Positions 58,810 through 64,000 of a stretch of 64,000 nt of DNA are shown here, piece after piece. Made by a program: the position numbers and the translations under genes. The stretch is from an uncultured bacterium. Lineage in GTDB: Bacteria > Bacillota > Clostridia > Lachnospirales > Lachnospiraceae. Positions within the stretch are counted from its first letter, which is position 1; every line of letters starts with the position of its first letter. The notes under the pieces were generated by a model. The model made no database searches. It was not told the DNA's origin and saw only the letters and a program-made list of their open reading frames with translations. The stretch covers positions 3,476 through 67,475 of the forward strand of contig CAOKFN010000024.1 in assembly GCA_948467735.1 (NCBI GenBank). Reading direction: 5' to 3'.

Positions 58810-61464
58810 CTATCCCAGCTGTCCCTCCAGCACCTTGGAAGCCTCCGCAATACAGTCGGGAATGCCCGCGGGATTCTTTCCCCCCGCCTGCGCCATATTC
58901 GGGCGGCCGCCTCCGCCCCCGCCCACTTTTCCGGCGATTCCCTTAATCAGATTGCCCGCGTGAGCGCCCTTTGCCAGCGCGCCCTCCGTGGCCATGGCAA
59001 TCATATTCACCTTGCCGTTCTGAGCGGACAATAAGACAACCACGCCCTCCCCCAGCTTCTCCTTCAGCTGATCACCCAGCTCCCTGAGACCGTTCATGTC
59101 CACGTTATCCACACTGGCCGCCAGAAGCTTCACTCCCTTTACCTCCACGATCCTGTCCATCACATTCCCAAGAGCGTCCTTGGCCGCCCTGCTCTTCATG
59201 GACTCCAGCTCGGAGGAAAGGGCTTTGATCTCGGCCATCACATGCTCGCATTTCTCCACCAGAGCGGACGGCGCAGTCTTCAATATCCTGCCCGCCTCTT
59301 CCAGCGTCTCTTCCAGCTTTTTGTAATAAGCCGACACTCCATTGCCTGTGAGCGCCTCGATTCTGCGGACTCCTGCCGCCACCCCGTTCTCCGATATGAT
59401 CTTAAAAGAAGCAATCGCCCCCGTACCCGCCACATGCGTACCGCCGCAGAGCTCCACGGAGAAATCCCCCATTTTGACCACACGCACCGTCTCGCCGTAT
59501 TTCTCTCCAAAAAGAGCCATGGCCCCCGTTTTCTTGGCCTCCTCGATGCTCATAACCTCCGTCTCCACAGGCAGATTCTCCGCAATTTTCTCATTCACAA
59601 GCGATTCCACTTTGTCCAGCTCTTCCTTCGTCACAGCCGCAAAATGGCTGAAATCAAACCGAAGCCTCTCCCCGTCCACATAGGAACCAGCCTGCTCCAC
59701 ATGAGTTCCCAATACCTCCCTGAGCGCCTTCTGAAGAAGATGGGTGGCGCTGTGGTTCCGGCAGGTGTCACGGCGTTTCCCGGCGTCCACCGTAAGCGTC
59801 ACGGCGTCGCCCGCCTTCAGCATTCCTCCCGTCACTCTTCCGATATGCCCCACCTTGCCGCCCAGAAGCTTGACGGTATCCAGCACCTCAAAGCTTCCTT
59901 CCTCCGCGGTGATGAGTCCGGTATCCCCGTTCTGCCCGCCCATAGTGGCATAAAAGGGCGTCTCCTCCACAATGACGGTGCCGATCTGTCCGTCGGACAA
60001 GGCCTCCACCAGCTCCGTCTCCGTGGTCAGCACAGTGATCCGCGAATTGTGCTGCAGCCTGTCATATCCCACGAAATTCGTGGTTATGGCGGGGTCGATG
60101 GATTCATACACCGTCACGTCCGCTCCCATATAATTGGTGGTTTTACGGGCCTTCCTCGCCATCTCCCTCTGCTTCTCCATGCACACGCCAAAACCCGCAT
60201 GGTCAATGGTGAATCCTTTTTCTGCAAAAATTTCCTCCGTCAAGTCAATGGGAAAACCGTAAGTATCGTAAAGCTTAAAGGCGTTTTCCCCCGAAAGCTC
60301 CGTCACGCCCCCGGCCTTCATTTCCTCCTCCATCTGGGACAGGATGCCCAGTCCCTGATCGATGGTCTTATCAAACTTTTCCTCCTCCTGCGTCAGCACC
60401 TTCAGAATAAAATTCTTCTTCTCCTCCAATTCAGGATAGCCGTCCCGGCATTCCCGAATGACCGTCCCGGCCAAATCCGCCATAAATCTGCCCGGAATCC
60501 CCAAGAGCCTCCCATGTCTGGCCGCCCGCCTGATCAGACGGCGCAGCACATATCCCTGTTTCTCATTAGAGGGCATAATGCCGTCGCTGATCATAAATGT
60601 GGTGGAACGGATATGGTCGGTAATCAGACGGATGGACACATCCGCAGTCTCGTCCTTCTGATACTCCGCTCCCGCAATCCGGCACACATGATCCCGAATC
60701 GCCTTCATGGTGTCAATGTCAAAGACGCTGTCCACATCCTGAACCACCACCGCCAGACGCTCCAGCCCCATGCCCGTATCGATATTTTTCTGGGAAAGCT
60801 CTGTGTAATTGCCGTGGCCGTCGCTGTCGAACTGGGTAAATACATTGTTCCACACTTCCATGAAGCGGTCGCAATCACAGCCCACCTTGCAGTCCGGCTT
60901 CCCGCAGCCATACTTCTCCCCTCTGTCATAGTAAATCTCGGAACAGGGGCCGCAGGGGCCTGCCCCATGCTCCCAGAAATTGTCGCAGTCTCCGTTTTCA
61001 TCCCGATAAAAGCGGGTGATTTTCTCCGCCGGAACGCCGATTTCCTTTGTCCAGATATCAAAAGCCTCGTCGTCTTCACAATAAATGGACGGATACAGCC
61101 GCTCCGGATCCATCCCCACCACCTTGGTCAGAAACTCCCAGCTCCATGCGATGGCCTCATGCTTGAAATAATCCCCAAAGGAAAAATTCCCCAGCATTTC
61201 AAAAAAAGTCAGATGCCTTGCCGTCTTGCCCACATTTTCAATATCTCCCGTCCTCACGCACTTCTGGCAGGTAGCCACCCTGCGTCTGGGCGGAATTTCC
61301 TGCCCCGTAAAGTAGGGCTTCAAGGGCGCCATGCCCGAGTTGATAATCAACAGACTGTTATCGTTATGGGGCACCAGCGAAAAACTCTTCATCTTCAGAT
61401 GCCCCTTGCCCTCGAAAAAGTCAAGAAACATCTTTCTCAGTTCATTTACACCATATGGTTTCAT
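58810..61464 (-). CDS. alaS: Alanyl-tRNA synthetase
   Basis: An 884-aa class II synthetase, full length. N-terminal catalytic domain: 'MKPYGVNELRKMFLDFFEGKGHLKMKSFSLVP', motif 2 'RRRVATCQKCVRTGDIENVGKTARHLTFFEMLGNFSFGDYFK' and motif 3 'TGMGLERLA'. The editing domain carries the zinc-binding 'TCRNHSATHLLQKAL' and 'ELCGGTHVAGTGAI'. The C-terminal DHHA1 end is 'GGGGGGRPNMAQAGGKNPAGI'. It attaches alanine to tRNA-Ala and corrects Ser/Gly mischarging. No T-box leader was found upstream. Confidence 0.98.
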   Translation of the reverse strand: MKPYGVNELRKMFLDFFEGKGHLKMKSFSLVPHNDNSLLIINSGMAPLKPYFTGQEIPPRRRVATCQKCVRTGDIENVGKTARHLTFFEMLGNFSFGDYFKHEAIAWSWEFLTKVVGMDPERLYPSIYCEDDEAFDIWTKEIGVPAEKITRFYRDENGDCDNFWEHGAGPCGPCSEIYYDRGEKYGCGKPDCKVGCDCDRFMEVWNNVFTQFDSDGHGNYTELSQKNIDTGMGLERLAVVVQDVDSVFDIDTMKAIRDHVCRIAGAEYQKDETADVSIRLITDHIRSTTFMISDGIMPSNEKQGYVLRRLIRRAARHGRLLGIPGRFMADLAGTVIRECRDGYPELEEKKNFILKVLTQEEEKFDKTIDQGLGILSQMEEEMKAGGVTELSGENAFKLYDTYGFPIDLTEEIFAEKGFTIDHAGFGVCMEKQREMARKARKTTNYMGADVTVYESIDPAITTNFVGYDRLQHNSRITVLTTETELVEALSDGQIGTVIVEETPFYATMGGQNGDTGLITAEEGSFEVLDTVKLLGGKVGHIGRVTGGMLKAGDAVTLTVDAGKRRDTCRNHSATHLLQKALREVLGTHVEQAGSYVDGERLRFDFSHFAAVTKEELDKVESLVNEKIAENLPVETEVMSIEEAKKTGAMALFGEKYGETVRVVKMGDFSVELCGGTHVAGTGAIASFKIISENGVAAGVRRIEALTGNGVSAYYKKLEETLEEAGRILKTAPSALVEKCEHVMAEIKALSSELESMKSRAAKDALGNVMDRIVEVKGVKLLAASVDNVDMNGLRELGDQLKEKLGEGVVVLLSAQNGKVNMIAMATEGALAKGAHAGNLIKGIAGKVGGGGGGRPNMAQAGGKNPAGIPDCIAEASKVLEGQLG

Positions 61465-61501
61465 GGGTTTGTCCTCCTAAAATATTCCGTCATATTCTTG
61501 C

Positions 61502-61583
61502 GATGACAGGGCCCGCGCGGCGATTTCTGTCATACTGCTTATGATAACAGGGCTCGCGCGGCGATTCCTATCGCATCACTTAT
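61502..61583. repeat. 41-bp tandem duplication upstream of alaS
   Basis: Two adjacent 41-bp units (61502–61542, 61543–61583) share 'ACAGGG', 'CGCGCGGCGATT' and a final 'CTTAT', with a partial third copy on the alaS side. It lies where a T-box could be expected, but the T-box consensus is absent. Confidence 0.7.
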
Positions 61584-61697
61584 CAGAACCTGACATTTTA
61601 CGTCCGGCCCCGCGTTCATAAGCTCCACCAGCGCCGACCCGGCCAAGAAAGCCGCCAAAACCGTTATTTATATCTGCGTTTATGGTTTTATGGAGTT

Positions 61698-62579
61698 TCA
61701 TGCATTTTGTCCGTCCTTCAACTGATTTAGCTCTTCGAGAGAAAGTCCTGAAACACTTGATATTTCCTCCAAGGCATATTTTCCCGCCGCCAGCATACAA
61801 AGCGCCGTTTTTTTCACGCCTTCTTTGATGCCTTCTTTGATGCCTTCTTTCCTGCCTTCTTTGATGCCTTCTTTCCTGCCTTCTTTGATGCCTTCTTCCC
61901 TGCCTTCTCTCAGAGATTCCTCTCTTAACTCTTCCATGATTTTACACATTTCTCTCACTCCCTCCGGATTTTCCTTCAGATACCTTGTGCGTTCCGCCAT
62001 CAGTTCAAAATTCATCTCACCCGCATCCGCACAATTAAAATCATGCATCAGCTTCCCAATATCTGAGTCTCCCCGATATTCTCCATTCACATAAAGAATA
62101 TGTTCCCCATCCCCAAAATTCTCTCCCGTGATAAGATTTATCCGCTCAATGGGATAAACTGCTTCTCCTTTGTGAAAGCAGTCCTTCTCTGTTATAAAAA
62201 TCGTATAAGTCTCCGGCAGCTCGCCAAACTCCTGCCCCGCATGCAGGTTCTCCACATCCAGCACGCTGGAATGATATCTTGCCCTGTGCGGATCCGCCCC
62301 CTTATCCTCTCTTTGGATTTCCAAATCATATTTTTTCCCCAGAGAATCCGTCCCAAGAGCATCCAGACAAATAGAACGCGCCCCCGCCAGCCTTTTCATA
62401 TCCTTCTGTGTCTGGCAGTCAATAATCCGCAAATCCTTCCGGCCTGTAAGAATGCGCAGTACAAATTCCGCCAGCGGAATATTGTCTTTAAAAAGGCACC
62501 GCATAAAATCATCATCCATCGGCCGCAGCAGCCGCAGGCGCTGTAAATCTTTCTGACGCCGCTCTTCTGCCCCTGTCAT
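61698..62579 (-). CDS. Rpn-type PD-(D/E)XK nuclease family protein (PF12784)
   Basis: About 293 aa from ATG 62579, which follows a G-rich stretch. The N-terminal part 'LRPMDDDFMRCLFKDNIPLAEFVLRILTG' and the nuclease core 'LDALGTDSLGKKYDLEIQRED' (acidic residues and E-x-Q) identify the PD-(D/E)XK 'transposase' family, whose members promote recombination or act as standalone nucleases. Near the C-terminus a 30-residue stretch repeats E-G-I-K-E-G-R-K, followed by a conserved end 'CMLAAGKYALEEISSVSGLSLEELNQLKDG'. These genes are numerous and often duplicated in Lachnospiraceae. A truncated relative lies next to it. Confidence 0.85.
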   Translation of the reverse strand: MTGAEERRQKDLQRLRLLRPMDDDFMRCLFKDNIPLAEFVLRILTGRKDLRIIDCQTQKDMKRLAGARSICLDALGTDSLGKKYDLEIQREDKGADPHRARYHSSVLDVENLHAGQEFGELPETYTIFITEKDCFHKGEAVYPIERINLITGENFGDGEHILYVNGEYRGDSDIGKLMHDFNCADAGEMNFELMAERTRYLKENPEGVREMCKIMEELREESLREGREEGIKEGRKEGIKEGRKEGIKEGIKEGVKKTALCMLAAGKYALEEISSVSGLSLEELNQLKDGQNA

Positions 62580-62675
62580 AATCATCCCCCCTATCCTTCG
62601 GGGCATATCTGCCGTATCTCACCCATAGCGATTGTCAAATCACAGCCCGACTATGCCGCCATATCATTCCTGCCC

Positions 62676-62930
62676 TTATGCGTTTCCATCCATTTTCAGC
62701 CGATTTATTTCTTCGAGAGAAAGTCCTGAAACGCTTACAATTTCCTCCAAAGCATATTTTCCCGCCGCCAGCATACGACGCGCCGTTCTTTTCACACCTT
62801 CTTCAATGCCTTTTTTTCTGCCCTCTTCAATTCCTTCTTCAATACCTTCCCGCAGCGCTTCCTCCCTCATCTCATCCATGATTTTACTCATTTCTCCCAT
62901 TCCCCTCGGATTTTCCAATAAAAATTTTAC
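62676..62930 (-). pseudogene. Truncated copy of the Rpn-type gene (C-terminal fragment)
   Basis: Codons 'ENPRGMGEMSKIMDEMREEALREG' to 'AAGKYALEEIVSVSGLSLEEINRLKMDG' align with the last ~85 residues of the intact gene. A TGA stands just before the homologous stretch and the first ~200 residues are missing, with no ATG at a proper site. A tandem duplication followed by 5' loss explains it. Confidence 0.8.
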
Positions 62931-63108
62931 TCAAAATATACTACCACAAATCCTCCGGTTTTTCAATCCATGTCCGAGTCTGAATTTCCCCATTTTGAAA
63001 GCGGATCGTCTTGAATCCCCGAAAAGACAGTCCTCTCCAAATCACACGACATCACCATTTTGAATTTGAGGCTCCGTATGGAATCATCACTCACAGCACC
63101 GCCATTCC

Positions 63109-63777
63109 CTACCCTAACGCATACACTCTCAAATCCGCATATTCCCCAATCATGGGCGCCAGCTGCCGGAATCCTATTTTGCCGCCTCCCAGAAGCGGGC
63201 CGTATGCGGCGCCGTCGTCCACATACCGGAACACCTCCACCTCTTCCACCAAAAACCGCACCGTATCCCCCTTCTTTTCCAATGCGATTTGGTACATCTG
63301 ACGGCATTCGTCCGCATCGGGAATCGGATCCCCGCCCTGAGCCGTCAGGTAAAAGCCGTAGCTTTTGCGCAGGTTGCAGGTATGCAGCGCCCTCTCGTCC
63401 GGCTCCTTCCTCCGAAAATAAGACACATGGAACGCATTGATATCGCCGTGATGATACTGCACATATTCCCCGGTGCGCTTTGTGAGCGCCTCGTCAAAAA
63501 TATCCTCCCCCTTTCGCCCTTTCGCCGCAAAAAACAAAATTGCAAGCCCCGGCTCCTTCACGGGCAGAAATTTCCATTCAATCCTCACATCCGCCGGAAA
63601 ATCCTCCGGACACCACAGCACATAATTCGCCTTCTGCCCCTCGTCCGCGCTCAAAGCGTTTTCCAGCCGAAGCCGCCCCTGGGGGAAAGAAATCTGCGCC
63701 CTGCCCTCCAGCACAAAGCCCCGAATATCCTCTTCACATCCCAACGGATTCTCATAAATCAATTTTCCTTCCGCCAT
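63109..63777 (-). CDS. DUF1961 family protein (YesU-like)
   Basis: A 222-aa protein, of usual length for DUF1961, whose B. subtilis member YesU belongs to the rhamnogalacturonan-use cluster. Typical stretches: 'LIYENPLGCEEDIRGFVLEG', 'FPADVRIEWKFLPVKEPGLAILFFAAKG', 'YVQYHHGDINAFHVSYFRRK', 'LRKSYGFYLTAQGGDPIPDA' and 'VEVFRYVDDGAAYGPLLGGGKIGFRQLAPMIGEYADLRVY'. It has a concanavalin-like β-sandwich look and may bind or cleave an oligosaccharide. Having it 5 kb from a PL11 lyase fits pectin use, although alaS lies between. GAGG is 5 nt before the ATG. Confidence 0.88.
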   Translation of the reverse strand: MAEGKLIYENPLGCEEDIRGFVLEGRAQISFPQGRLRLENALSADEGQKANYVLWCPEDFPADVRIEWKFLPVKEPGLAILFFAAKGRKGEDIFDEALTKRTGEYVQYHHGDINAFHVSYFRRKEPDERALHTCNLRKSYGFYLTAQGGDPIPDADECRQMYQIALEKKGDTVRFLVEEVEVFRYVDDGAAYGPLLGGGKIGFRQLAPMIGEYADLRVYALG

Positions 63778-64000
63778 ACTATCCTCATTTCCGCGCCGCC
63801 GCGCTTTTTATTTTACTCCCTTTTCGGAAAACTGTTCCCAATGCATCAGCCGCCGACTACAGGAAAAATTTCATATTGGGAGCACATATCCAATGTCCAT
63901 GGCCGCTCCTTTACAACTTCAAATTTTTAGATATTGTTATATATGTATTTCTGTAAAACGGCATTTTAAGCATACTTGTATTCCATAGTTTTTTAAACTC
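63778..64000. other. Intergenic to the window end, no gene seen
   Basis: AT-rich sequence upstream of the DUF1961 gene. A 9-codon open frame after AAAGGAG (near 63898 on the minus strand) is too short to call. No promoter stands out. Confidence 0.4.

Noticed and set aside
59242..61506. A 754-codon open frame on the plus strand
   Set aside because: It lies fully antisense to alaS, whose motifs and ribosome context are beyond doubt. The frame has no ribosome site and a composition typical of the reverse complement of a GC-rich-third-position gene.
61465..61697. T-box leader for alaS
   Set aside because: The T-box consensus (AGGGTGGNACCGCG) is absent on the minus strand; the region holds a 41-bp tandem repeat instead.
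1..64000. tRNA, rRNA, tmRNA or other structural RNA genes
   Set aside because: I looked for the TψC-loop consensus and typical rRNA stretches on both strands and noticed none; a covariance search would be needed to exclude small RNAs.

Overview
The window reads as a chromosomal segment of a gut-type Clostridia bacterium, most likely Lachnospiraceae. The evidence is the gene content: an Rnf complex in clostridial order (rnfCDGEAB), a Na+-pumping biotin decarboxylase operon, a SleB-type spore-cortex hydrolase homologue, clostridial ispH–S1 organisation, S11 carboxypeptidases, GHKL/LytTR signalling, and giant cell-wall-anchored pectin-degrading proteins. Genus cannot be fixed from the sequence alone. 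Nearly all genes lie on the minus strand; only two clear genes (AP2/HNH-like, yprB-like) lie on the plus strand. No rRNA, tRNA, CRISPR array, transposon or prophage was recognised.

Layout. 1–8.3 kb: partial Xaa-Pro aminopeptidase, an Imm22-like protein with a TIGR04076-like partner, deoC, thrC, a HipA-fold kinase, a SleB-like hydrolase, an AP2/HNH-like protein and a GH25 lysozyme. 8.4–13.9 kb: the rnf operon, with a duplicated stem-loop between rnfA and rnfB and a long hairpin in its leader. 14.1–20.5 kb: a YprB-like exonuclease, a lone cheR, and a BaiN-like flavoprotein–cmk–ispH–S1 operon. 20.7–26.0 kb: carboxyltransferase, OadG, biotin carrier, Na+ pump subunit and OadA/PycB-like subunit. 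26.1–31.9 kb: an AT-rich cassette bounded by near-identical 31-bp direct repeats. It holds a RiPP locus with a 52-aa Cys-rich precursor, a radical SAM/SPASM maturase, an ABC exporter, an HPr-kinase-like protein and a nucleotidyltransferase. 31.9–39.6 kb: two S11 carboxypeptidases, scpB, scpA, a metallophosphoesterase, rpsU, a beheaded ABC transporter and endonuclease V. 39.9–42.0 kb: an Agr-like two-component system that appears to be decaying through single-base losses in G runs; its kinase carries nine decapeptide repeats. 42.4–58.2 kb: a four-gene pectin/rhamnogalacturonan surface system. It comprises a modular binding protein with an S-layer-like end, a PL1 pectate lyase, a PL11 rhamnogalacturonan lyase and a dedicated class B sortase. 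58.8–63.8 kb: alaS, a PD-(D/E)XK (Rpn/PF12784) protein plus a truncated copy, and a DUF1961 (YesU-like) protein.

Two systems stand out. The first is the RiPP cassette. Its precursor carries three related Cys-rich units ending in CGCS, with serine as the last residue. It sits with a kinase-like and a nucleotidyltransferase-like protein of the types that, in some lasso-peptide clusters, phosphorylate and then decorate a C-terminal serine. The second is the pectin surface system. It has a run of eight G in the promoter spacer and another run of eight G early in the PL11 coding sequence, so it is a candidate for phase variation. Its two lyases share an unusual PGKTGDN sorting signal next to their own sortase. 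The binding protein contains three copies of a module that I do not recognise.
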